A DNA stretch of 64,000 nt from Erpetoichthys calabaricus. Its lineage: Eukaryota; Chordata; Cladistia; Polypteriformes; Polypteridae. The first letter of the stretch is position 1. Every line of letters starts with the position of its first letter. Below, piece by piece: positions 54,242 to 64,000 of this stretch. The notes beneath the pieces were generated by a model, which was given only the letters and a program-made list of their open reading frames with translations, searched no databases and was not told the DNA's origin. The stretch is from assembly GCF_900747795.2 (NCBI RefSeq), contig NC_041395.2:33489632-33553631 (forward strand). Direction: 5' to 3'. The position numbers and the translations under genes are program-made.

Positions 54242-56730
54242 CTAAAAGTGAAGACTATATGATAGGCATTTAAAGATTTTGGTCCAGAATGATGTTAATT
54301 TGATGCATGCCCAAAACATATGGTCCAATGAAGCTTGAGCTCGATTGCAACATTCGCAGGTTGGATCTTGCCCTGGAAACCTTTCAGACAATTTTAAATG
54401 ACGTACTCGATAAAAGAGTTTAAGTTCAATAATTGTATGCTTTGTGCATATGGAGCTCCAGTGAATTCCACTCCTTTTCTGAAATGTTGAGTAAGAGATC
54501 CTTTCCCACTGTACTCTGGAATCTTTGAAAGGAGGGTACTTTAAAATGTCTTTATATTTTATAGAAATGCTGTCTGAGTCCTCAAGACTGATCAATATTT
54601 CTTCTGGAATAGAAGTTAGTAGGAGGCGAGGAAAATTGGGAATATTTTGTTTAGCAAAGTTTCTAATTTGGAAGTCCTGAAAAAAATGTGTTGATGGGAA
54701 GCTACATTTGAGGTGTAATTGTTCACAGTATGCAAAGACATTATCTATGTACAAATGTCTAAGTGATTTATGTTTTCCAAATGTTAAAAAATGTGTAAGT
54801 TTGAGAAGGTGGAAACAGGTGGTTATCATGTAGAGGTGACACAAATAAAAGCCTCTCTATCTTGAAATACTTCCTACATTGATTTCGTATTCTGAGTAAA
54901 TGAAGGACAATTGTGTTGTTAGTATGTTAATATTCAATCATAACCTAATTTATTTGGAATTCAGAAAACATGCTAATTTCTTATAAAATTATCTGTTAAT
55001 GTACATGGGGATGCTTTCATATAAAAAAGAAACTTAGGGAGGATTTTCATCTTGACAGTGTTAATTCTCCCTGCTAAAGTGAGATGGAGTGTAGACCATC
55101 TGTGGATGTCTTGTTTAAATTTTTCCATTCAGACAGCAACATTTTGTTGAAAGAGAACTTTAAGTTTACTTGTGATTTGTTCCCCTAGATATTTAAACTG
55201 ATCTGAAAAAAGGGAAAATTTCTAATCTAATGTTGTGTGATAGAGAGTTCACTGGAAAAAGCACACTATTATCCAAATTAACTTTGAGTGCAGATATCTT
55301 TTGAAATTCTTCTAGCTCTGTTAAGACTGCAGGCACAGTATTTTGTGGATATGATATATATAGTACCATATCATCTGCATATAGTGATATTTTCTTTTCA
55401 AGTCCTTCTCTGATAATCCCCTTTCTCTCATGAGCATTTCGAAAATGAACTGCCTATGGCTCAATGGCGATTGCAAATAGCAATAGTGACAGGGGGCATC
55501 CTTGTCGAGTATGACGTTCTAGTTTGAAGTAGTCTGAAACAATGTTGTTAATATAAACATAAGCTTCTGGACTGGCATATAGTAGTTTGATCCATGCGCA
55601 TATGTTCTGGGCCAAACCCAAATTCGTGCAATGTGGTGAATAGGTAGTAAGATCTTATTAGCCTTCTATCCGTGTTTATAGTAATGATGTCACAATTTAA
55701 AAATGAGTTGCTGTGTTTCTTTTCTTGTCAAGAGGTTGCATTCTGAATACAAAGCTTGTCATTTCCAATAAAGTGCCTTATTTTGGAACCTGGAGTGTTC
55801 TTGATCTATTCTGGTAATTTTGCTGATTAACTCTGATGCCTTCTTATTTTCCAATTTATTTTTGAGGGAGAGATATAAAATAATCCCAAAGTATTCCTGC
55901 TGAGATTTCTGAGGATATATTTGTTTCTAAAAAATATCAGTTTGCTTGGATATAAATTCTATACAGTTCTCGTGAGCTAATAAAAGTGGGTTAAGATGTC
56001 ATCTGCGAGATGAGTAGGTGGGGCATAATGATTTGAGCTCCATTATCAGAGGGGCGTGGTTGGACATAACAATAGCGTCATACTTGCAAGATTTGATAGT
56101 GGGCAAAAGAAAAATAAAAAAATGATAAATTCTTGAGTAACAATGATGTACTGGTGAGAAGAAGGAATATGCTCTTGAGTTTGGATTTAGAAATCTCCAA
56201 GGGTCTGATAAGTTGTGTTCAATTACAAACTGTAATTCTTCTTGCAGTGTTAGATGTTATCACCCCTGTGGCTGAAGACTTATCCAAGTCTGGATTTAAA
56301 AGACAATTAAAGTCTCCGGCCATTATAATTTTATGAGTGTTCACATTAGGAATGGATGCAAATATGTTTTGAATGAAATCTCTATAATCCACATTAGGTG
56401 CATACATATTTATCAAAATCACTTTAAAATGGAAGAAATTACCCTTAACGATCACATATCGCCCTTCATAATCAGATATTACATCTGATACTACAAATTA
56501 AATTGTTCTATGTATTAAAATTCCTATACCTCTAGTTTTCTTTGCATAGCTGGAATGAAATATTTGGCCAGTTCAATCTCTTTGCAATCAAAACTGATCC
56601 TTGCTTAATAAGTGGGTCTCCTGTAAAAATACTATCTTAGTGTTTAGACCTGTTAGGTGAGAGAATACTTTCTTTCTTGTTAATTTCGTGATTGAGACCT
56701 TTGACATTCCAGCTCACAAAGTTCACTGTT
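54242..56730 (-). mobile_element. L1-like LINE, endonuclease to RT C-terminus, decayed
   Basis: On minus, 56455-56219 reads ILINMYAPNVDYRDF and MAGDFNCLLNPDLDK, the apurinic-type endonuclease that nicks the target. The RT catalytic YADD lies at 55370-55381, and the end of the protein (54844-54242) reads LYIDNVFAYCEQLHLKCSFP, FPGQDPTCECCN and HMFWACIKLTSFWTKIFKCL, matching the copy at 28230-30150 residue by residue in places. Several stops and shifts separate these pieces and some of the RT fingers region is not clearly visible. Same family as 9317-9686. Confidence 0.82.
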
Positions 56731-58919
56731 TTACATTAAGATAGTATATTATTACATAAGATAACTTTAACCTTAATTTCCAATTTTGCCAGGAGTTATT
56801 GCTATGAAGCCTATTGTTGTGTTGGCACTTAGAATTGTAAGGATTAAAAGGATAGCTTAGAAATAGCTTGCTTCCCCCACAGCCCCCCTGCCCCACATTT
56901 TGTCTCCCCACGTGAGGCTAGACCACTCTTCACGAAGTCTCAGTCCTCTGACATACCTAGAGACAGAGCACATCCAAAACAAAACAAGCCCCCCCAGCAG
57001 CGGTGTAAAAAGGATTAAAGTAGAGATATTTATTGGCAATACAGCCCAAATACTATAACCTAGAATATAATCTTGAACAGTCCCGAAAGAATAAAGAATA
57101 AAAGGGAATGATATTAAAAGGTACCCATGGAAAAGCAGATAACGTATGATAGTAAAATCCTAATACAATAAATCAAGGGTATGATGTTAAACAGTCCCAT
57201 TTGGGAGAAAAAAAATATATAATTATAATAACAATGTAAAAAATAGCCAAGAAGGAAACAGAATGTACACTTATGGCAAAAGTCTCATTGAAAAGAACCA
57301 AATTGCAGGTAAAATCTTCTTTGCCATGCCAGGACAGTATTTAACCCAAATAGCATTTCAAACCTTGAACTTAAACTTGGGGCCCATTTAAACTTAGATG
57401 AAGCTTTAGCTGTCTTTTCCGTTTCTTTCTGAGACTCTTTTCTGCTTCTCATGATCATGGGTTCAGTAAATACAGGATACCCTGGGCTAATGGTAGAAAA
57501 AAGTAAAATAACACAGCTGTTAACAGAGACGTCCATCTCCCAAAATGGACGAGACCAAAAATAAAATTGCAAAAACTCAATAGTCAAGTTTGAAAGCCCT
57601 AATAAAATGATTTTAAAACAATTCTTAAGTGTTTTTGCATTTATCCCAAAGCTAGGATATTGTTGATCTGCCATAGTTGACATTGCAAGAATATTTGTAT
57701 GATAAAGGATTAGGAGATTGCAGAGACAATAATCTTAGTTAACTCATTACGAGAAGTACCTGATTGAAGACATATGCAACTCTCAAAAGATGAAAGCTGT
57801 AAGATGGTGCCATCTCTTTACAGTCCAACCAATACTGATTTACCCACACAAATGAAGACAGGTTAAGATGCAAATCAGTATCACCTTGTGTACAAAAAAC
57901 TGTTTGAATTGTGGGACACTCAGCATATTCGTGTAATGATGTAATGTTTTCAAACACAAGCATTCTTATAATTTTTATTTTGAATCTTGGTTAGTAGAGC
58001 CAGATAAATCTTTCACCTAATAGGTGGCCAGGTTCTTACTTATGTGACTAAAACAGATACTCAGGAGAGTTATGTATTTTTGTGTATATAATGGTGAACT
58101 GTGTTTCTTCTTCTTAAGGCTTGTTTGAATACCTCTGATTGTCACATGACCGCTGACAGCACCATAGTGAAAAGACAGCAGAACAGGCTCTGAGGCAACC
58201 CTGGAGTTTTTAATTCTCCATTTTCTTAATTTCTTCCATTGTCCTATTTACACAAGTAGAAAGAATGACCCGTGATAATATGATTGGGTAGCCTTTATAT
58301 AAATGTATATACTGTACATGAGCTACTGACAAACTGAAAATTTCTGAATGGGGTCAAGACGATTTCCATTGCTCTTCAGAAGAGTCTTTCCAAGCTAAGA
58401 TGGCTGCAGCGAGAGTATTCAGGTTCCTGGGGGCTGGGGTGGCTATAAAATGAGGGTAAGCTGAGGAAAAAGCGCTGTTCACAATTTTTGAAAATAATAA
58501 AAAGTAATTTTGTGTGTGTAACTGCTCCAGATATTCTAAACTGCCTGCAAGGCAAAACATTTATGAGAAAGAGCCCTCTCTCTACTAACTGAGGATTGAA
58601 AATAAACATGCTAACAGGTCCACTTTCAAAACTTCATATTGGAGTTTGAGGTCTAGGTGAAACCATCAGTTACGGCATGGCTGTTCAACATGCAATAATT
58701 TTTTTTCTCTCCGTACCTTGGATTTCATGCATTCTCTACAGCAATCGCTTATTACATCTGCAGCAATCATCTACAATGGTGAGACACATATTTAAAGCTT
58801 TACAGTGTAACTGGGTTCTCTTTTACTTGGGAGGTGCATTCTACAGTGTACCCAGATTGACTCCCAGGTCACAAACACAGGTCTGCACCGTTAACAATTT
58901 TGTCTCAGGTATTAACAAA
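56731..58919. other. Spacer with anchor D copy
   Basis: No gene. 57757-57815 matches 46085-46160. The block 56900-57700 contains retroelement-like pieces that I cannot classify. Confidence 0.4.
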
Positions 58920-58943
58920 GTATATATATATATATATATATAT
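58920..58943. repeat. (TA)n microsatellite
   Basis: About twelve uninterrupted TA units. Confidence 0.95.
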
Positions 58944-59685
58944 AAAAATCAGAATGCAGAAAGAAACTGCGTCAGCCAGTAAACTAAAAGTAACTCCACC
59001 AGCTCAAGTGAGTAATCAGGCCTCTCTAACTGTGATGGTATCTCATCTGGGCAGTGGGAGTCAGCTAAAAACTTTATAGCACTTTTGGTAGACATATCCA
59101 ATTTACTGGTGTCTTCACCTCTCTGCCTGCCTGGACTAACATTTTTAAACATCTCACATTAATGGAAGTTATGGATTTAAATATTGAGGAGAACACTCCT
59201 TGTTTTGGCTGAAACACTTCAATAACTCCAAAGGAAGTTGGCGTTGAGTATACCCATAGTCTTTTTTTAGATTACATAGTTTTTGCACTTCTGTCTTTCT
59301 AAGGCATAACGTTTTTGGCCATGCCATTCTTACTTCCTCTGGAGTCCATCTGGCTCGGTGGTTAGGCAGGGAAAAAGAAGCCTAGCATGTATGAAAAGTT
59401 TGCACTTTAAGCCTAAGAATAGTTCTGCAAAAAAACTCAAGTCATTCTGCTTGTTGCATTCTAAACTAGCAACACTTTCAGTTTTAATTTTGACTATAAC
59501 TGATAAAACAGATTCTTAAGAATAAACAGCAGTTCTGTTTTGTTTTGCTTAAGTTTTTGTTTATGTGTTTTATATGTGCTCCTCAATTTGTGGGAAAGTA
59601 AGGAAAGATGTCATTTTTAAACATTTGACAAAATGTTTTAATTCCCTTTTAAGGGAGGGGGTTTGGACAAAAATTATTTTAGTGG
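58944..59685 (-). other. 3' flank of V4, duplicated
   Basis: Matches V3 3' flank (48840-49050) and the region 61340-62140 beside the V5 relic, for example CTCAATTTGTGGGAAAG against CTCAGTTTGTGGGAAGG. Confidence 0.55.
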
Positions 59686-59724
59686 AGATTTTGTGTGAGC
59701 GAAAGCAAGAAGTTCCTTATTGTG
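59686..59724 (-). promoter_or_regulatory. V4 recombination signal, weak heptamer
   Basis: Minus heptamer CACAATA (59718-59724), 23-bp spacer, nonamer ACAAAATCT (59686-59694). The heptamer differs from consensus at two positions and equals that of the FR3 relic at 12201. Confidence 0.85.
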
Positions 59725-60047
59725 CCTGTAGTGCAGTAATATTTGGCTGTGTCTTCAGTTTTGAGGTTGTTCATGTCCAAATACAGAGCCTGTTTAGAAT
59801 TGTCTCTGGAGATTGTAAATCGTCCTTGAATGCTGCTTGCATACTTTATATTACTGCTGTCAGGGTTAATGTAACCCAGCCATTCAAGCCCCTTTTCCAG
59901 GCTCTTGTCGAATCCAGCTCAGCCAGTAAGCAGTAACAGAACTCCCAGCACTGTTCTGCCCAGAGCCTTGACAGGTCAGTCGCAGAGACTCTCCAGGCTT
60001 CTTGACTTCATTATCTTTCTGAGTCAGGACAATGTCTGACCGGACAT
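59725..60047 (-). pseudogene. IGHV V4, V exon with one-base insertion
   Basis: The exon reads [25 protein letters not shown], a 13-residue CDR1 (GQNSAGSSVTAYW), [11 protein letters not shown]. At 59889-59892 there are four C (GGGG on minus) where V2 has three; this shifts the frame and a TGA follows at once (GKGA then stop). The rest in the next frame is still well kept: [38 protein letters not shown] and TAKYYC. The exon is 323 bp, one more than the others. Loss is therefore recent. Without the insertion it would be a typical member of this family. Confidence 0.9.
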
Positions 60048-60138
60048 CTACAAAACAAAAGAGTTTTAGAAGACATGATGTGAACAACATCAGCCAAAAA
60101 TGTGCTGGATTCATAAAAATGAAAGAAAAGCAACTTAC

Positions 60139-60181
60139 ATGATAAAACAGTCATAAACATGAAAAGATATGAAGTCTCCAT
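60139..60181 (-). CDS. V4 leader exon (of pseudogene)
   Basis: A 43-bp exon reading MET then SYLFMFMTVLS plus one base, with donor GTAAG. The intron is 91 bp. The acceptor at 60048-60049 is followed by AT rather than GT, so the split codon would differ (Y or D-type) from the cysteine in V1 to V3. Confidence 0.85.
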
Positions 60182-60232
60182 AACTGTTACAGACACGAGG
60201 AAGAAAGGCACAGTAGGAGTGATCTAACAAGA

Positions 60233-60267
60233 CTTATATGACAAAAATAAAGGAGCCTTATTTGCAT
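60233..60267 (-). promoter_or_regulatory. V4 promoter: octamer and TATA-like box
   Basis: Minus octamer ATGCAAAT (60260-60267) and TATAAG (60233-60238). The octamer is 78 bp from the ATG, 9 bp closer than in V1 to V3. Confidence 0.85.
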
Positions 60268-62137
60268 AATGTCTTCATCAGATATGAGGGGATTATTTAA
60301 GAAGTGAGAACTTAAGTAACAGAAGGGAAAATATCCATCAAATATGAATGCATTGTTTTCAGGTCTTTTTTTTTAAATGAAAATATTTAATGAGAACATA
60401 TATTTTTCTTGTAAATAAATAGTTAAGTCCTAATAAACATTAGTCACAGTCCTTATTTGAAAACGTGGAAAACACAATGATGAATAGAAATGTTTAACTC
60501 GTTTTGTCAATATTCTCTTTAAAACAAAATCGACACGCTTATCTTTTAAATTTTATACAACTCGTATGTAGTTGTTTATTTGTGTAATCTGAGGAAATTA
60601 TCAGCACAGATTAATTCCTTAGCAACATTTTTTGTGTATTTCTATAAAATAAAAGACTTTAGTGTTTATTTAATAATTAATGAATAATTGTCTTTAGAAC
60701 TGCTGTAAAGTAATGGGTTTTTACACAATGCAAATGTATTTGTGCATTTCTGTATCCCATAGAAAACTACAAAAGGCTATTTATGTAAAATAAAAGACTG
60801 AAGTGTTTATTTAATAATCGTTTGTAAAGTAATAGGTTTCTTTTTACCTTCATTTTAATCACCCTCAGTGGCGTTTTTGCCATTTCACATCAAGACTGGT
60901 GTTGCACTTTAGTGGAGGCTTTACATGTTAAAATGCTGAGACAGTGAATGACATCGGTCTGGGACAACAAAGAAGGCAGGGGACACTACAAAAGTTTACC
61001 ACAGAGCTCACAAAGTGAGGCCTCATAACCTTTGTAAAGATTAATACTAACCTGGGTTTAACAGCAGTGTGACACTAGTGGAAAAGGCATCAAAGAACCA
61101 CACATGACATCTTTTCAGGGCTGTCGATGCAATTTTGTAAGAACTATTTTTGTTGCATACACATACATTAGTTAACACAATTAGTACCGAATAATTAAAG
61201 TGTTTGTTGATTTGTTAACTAGTCTTTAACGTTTAATTCAGATAAAGGAAATATAACAAAAAGGACCACTACAAATAATAAAGGAAAAAAAGCCAAAATG
61301 GGAAAAGCTGTCAGGCTAGGATAACGAGATTCCTTTCTCTTTCTCAGGTTATAGGAAGCTGAATTCCTTCAGTGCAGTCCTCAACTAACCACCTGCTTAC
61401 GGATCTTTCAGACTTTATAGGTAGGAAACTGGAAAGTGTGGAGTCAAATTGTCCTCATTGGGGTCTTCTCAGTATTGTGGAAAGAAGAAAGTGGAGAAGG
61501 TTAGAGCAAATACCTTATATGCCAGAATTATGAGAGTGCTCTCCTTTATGATGTTGAAAAACTTCAGTAAGTCCAAAGGAGTTTGGGGTTGAGCACACTC
61601 ATAGTGTTATTCAGATTTAGGCAGTTTTTACTCTTCTGTCTTTTCCTGGCACAAAGTTTCTGCACCTTCCCCTGGAGTCCCTCTGATTGTGTGGTTATGC
61701 AGGGAAAGAGAAGTCCTAGCAGGTATGAAGCTTTACTCTTCAGTCCTAACAATAGTTCTGCAAAAAATTCAAGTCTTTCTCCTAGTTTTTTTGCACTCTA
61801 AACTGGCAGGTTTGTGAAATGTGTTTTTGCTTAATGACTGCGACTTCTTAAAAATTGTGACATTCTGTTTTAGTTTTGCCTTCATAACCTGTAAAAATAG
61901 ATGCAAATTCTTAAGTTATGCAAAGTATGGGAATGGCGTACATTTTAACAAAATGTACTGTTTTGCTTTAGGTTTTTTTTTTTTTGTTTTTTGTTTATAC
62001 ATGTTCACTAAAATGATAAAAAACAAAAAAACATTCCTCAGTTTGTGGGAAGGTAAGGTAAAGATGTCCTTTTTTAACATTTCGACAAAATGTAATTGCA
62101 CTTTTTAGAGGGGGGTGGTGGGACAAAAAGGTTTTTA
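60268..62137. other. 5' flank of V4 and 3' flank of V5 relic
   Basis: No gene. A local tandem pair near 60640-60700 and 60770-60840 shares CTATAAAATAAAAGAC or TGTAAAATAAAAGACTG, AGTGTTTATTTAATAAT. From about 61340 the sequence follows the V4 3' flank. Confidence 0.5.
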
Positions 62138-62186
62138 GTGAGGATTTTGTATGAGCCACAGCGCCTGTAGCTGCTGAAATATAAGG
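62138..62186 (-). pseudogene. IGHV V5 relic, RSS end only
   Basis: The nonamer ACAAAATCC is intact on minus (62142-62150), but only 6 bp separate it from the expected heptamer place, which reads CGCTGTG. About 20 bases of decayed V end (the CTACAGG-like coding end) follow, and at about 62187 the BEL/Pao fossil begins. So the rest of this V gene was removed or displaced. Confidence 0.6.
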
Positions 62187-64000
62187 TGTAAGACGCATGT
62201 CAAAAGAATTCTCAGGTCAAGAGTTCATTTTAAAGATATTTAGTGAAAGTTAAAAGCGAATAATCCAAACAAGAATAAAGAAAAATAGTTACACACGTAG
62301 AATAAAAGACAAAAAAAGGAAAAAATGTATCTTCTATAAACTTAGCTTGTCTTGAAAGACTTTAGTTATTTCTATAATTAAAGATTCTTATTTCTTCTTC
62401 TGTACGCCTTAGCATACGGTGCGGGTACTTAAATAAACAAGTTTTCTTTACTTGTTATTTCTCACTTTCAAAGAGCCCGTAGGCATCGAGCACAGTTATG
62501 TGCCTTCCACGGTTAAAAACCGTATGCCCTCTACACCTTATACAGGGCAAGGCTGTCACTAACTAACCTGAAGAATAATGTTTACTCCAAGCTGTTAGAA
62601 ATGGCAAGAACATACCAATACGATTCTATTTACGGGGGTTAAGGAACCTCCGATAGTTTATGCATTGTCATCCTTAATAAATATTCATGAAATTTTATAG
62701 GAACAAGGAAAATGGCTCTTACATATCTGGCCCCTAATTGTTTATGCTAGGCAGAATCAATTACTTTAACATTACTTACTAGGAGCCTCACTACTTTACT
62801 AAACTAAAACCTTACTTAAAATTTAAGAAACTTAAAATTTAAACTCTACTGTAAATTCACAAACACACAATTAAAATTAAACATGCAATTAAGATTCATT
62901 CATTTCAATTACTTGATCCTTCCTGGATCAGGCACAGTTTGTTCACGGTCTCTTCCAGTGTGTAGTTTTTAGTTTGCCACCGCAAACCCCTCTGACTGCA
63001 CCTTTGGCATCTGGCATTGTCTGATGACTCGACCCATTACCCAGGAATTGCAAGGCGTAGCTTTATCTACAATTAAGACAATGTCCCCTGGTTCAAAATT
63101 TCTTCTTGGTGCAAGCCATTTTTGACGTTGCTGGAGTATTGGCAAATACTCTTTAGTCCATCTTTTCCAAAATAAATCAGCCATTTATTGCGTTTGTTTC
63201 CAGCGTCTTTTTGGATATGGTTCCTTTTCTGAAACGAGTACAGGTGGTATTTCAGGTTGAGTGTCCATCAACAATATATGATTGGGTGTGAGTGGTTCCA
63301 GATCATTAGGGTCGTTTGATGTCTCTGTGAGGGGTCTGTTGTTAAGTACTGATTCCACTTTGCACATCAATATAGGAAGATTTTGATCATTGAGGGTTTG
63401 CTGGTTTAATGTTGAATTTAAAATCTTTCTTATACTTCTGATTTGTCTCTCCCAAACTCCTCCTTGATGAGAGGCTGATGGTGGGTTAAAAATCCATTTG
63501 ATTTCTCTTTGCATCATTTCGTTGCCAATTTTTTCGTGTTCCAAACTTTTTATAGCCTCCCTTAGCTCTCTTTCTGCGCCAATAAAATTTGTTCCATTGT
63601 CTGAGTGCATGATTTTAACTCGGCCTCTTCTACTCTTGAACCTGAGTATGGCTTGTATGCAGGAATCTGTGTCTAAATTATGCGCGATCTTTATGTGCAC
63701 GGCTCTAGTTGTGAAACAGGTGAAGATTACTCCATAACTTTTAACTAAGCTTCGTCCTCTTTTGACAAAAAAGGGACCAAAATAATCAACTCCAACGTTA
63801 GTGAAAGGTGGTTTGTTGGGGACTAGGCGATCTTCTGGCAAATCTGCCATTTTTTGCTCACCTGCTTTCACATTGTATCTTCTACATGTAGTGCACTTTG
63901 AAATTATTTTTCAGATAGCTGCGTTTGCTTGAAGTATCCAGTATTTTTGGCGTAGTTCTGCTAATAAATAATTACATCCACAGTGTTTGTGCATTTAATG
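62187..64000 (-). mobile_element. BEL/Pao LTR retrotransposon fossil, runs off the window
   Basis: On minus, 63871-63185 resembles the integrase core of BEL/Pao elements, and 63184-62969 the domain that follows it. To the left, 62187 to roughly 62900 is non-coding and is the likely 3' LTR, beginning TGTAAGACGC. The rest of pol and the 5' half lie beyond 64000. It is broken, with at least one break in view, but well kept, so it is younger than the gypsy fossil. It landed in or beside a V-gene relic. Confidence 0.85.

Noticed and set aside
59565-59936. 123-residue open frame on plus over V4
   Set aside because: It is antisense to the V4 exon and its flank.
13037-60047. V segments as light-chain (kappa) genes because of DIVL start
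   Set aside because: The [18 protein letters not shown] and K-T-E-D-T-A framework and the 23-bp RSS after a VH-like body fit heavy chain; the DIVL start alone is not decisive. VH-like TCR delta remains an open alternative.
1-64000. CRISPR array, bacterial operons or rRNA genes
   Set aside because: No regular spaced repeats, ribosome-binding sites or rRNA signatures; introns, RSSs and transposons show a vertebrate genome.

Overview
The window looks like vertebrate nuclear DNA, most likely from a ray-finned fish. The mix of repeats (CR1/Rex1-like and L1-like LINEs, Harbinger, Tigger, a Ty3/gypsy and a BEL/Pao fossil, a tRNA-type SINE) would suit a basal lineage such as a bichir or reedfish. 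That species guess is recollection of repeat style, not proof. About 95 percent of the window is non-coding or transposon-derived. No ordinary multi-exon housekeeping gene is visible.

The host genes are immunoglobulin heavy-chain-type variable (V) segments, all on the minus strand, so D, J and constant exons should lie to the left of the window. Three have open reading frames: V1 (leader 13471-13513, V exon 13037-13358), V2 (32323-32365, 31889-32210) and V3 (50026-50068, 49393-49714). Each has an octamer and TATA promoter, a 43-bp leader exon, a 322-bp V exon and a recombination signal (RSS) of the 23-spacer type. V4 (59725-60181) is a pseudogene with a one-base insertion. Three further V relics are an FR3 stub with RSS (12171-12305), a leader and promoter without a V exon (39856-39998) and an RSS remnant cut by a retroelement (about 62138-62186). 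Only V1 has a fully consensus RSS; V2 has a poor heptamer and V3 a 25-bp spacer.

The spaces between V segments are diverged copies of one unit. Anchors recur near 7.6, 19.7 and 37.5 kb, near 16.4 and 34.0 kb, near 18.5 and 35.1 kb, and near 46.1 and 57.8 kb. The locus therefore seems to have grown by tandem duplication of roughly 18-kb blocks that were later filled with different mobile elements.

Layout: 0-2.5 kb decayed hAT transposon with BED finger; 4.4-4.7 kb LINE tail; 5.2-6.3 kb Ty3/gypsy fossil; 8.2-8.7 kb Harbinger-like piece; 9.3-11.6 kb L1-like LINE split by a Harbinger element that keeps a four-exon SANT gene and a partial transposase; 12.2-13.6 kb V relic and V1; 14.7-18.2 kb gypsy piece, foldback-like element, MITE and piggyBac-like remnant; 23.8-26.1 kb old repeat split by a Tigger derivative and a second insert; 28.2-31.5 kb L1-like and Rex1-like LINEs; 31.9-32.5 kb V2; 35.1-36.9 kb TTAA-flanked element and a 1.26-kb long-inverted-repeat element; 37.8-39.3 kb LINEs; 40.0-41.9 kb complex tandem repeat and a second Tigger; 42.15-43.95 kb GC-rich LTR-like insertion; 48.5 kb SINE; 49.4-50.2 kb V3; 52.7-53.2 kb LINE split by a short element with a 13-bp target duplication; 54.2-56.7 kb L1-like LINE; 59.7-60.3 kb V4; 62.2 kb to the end, BEL/Pao fossil.
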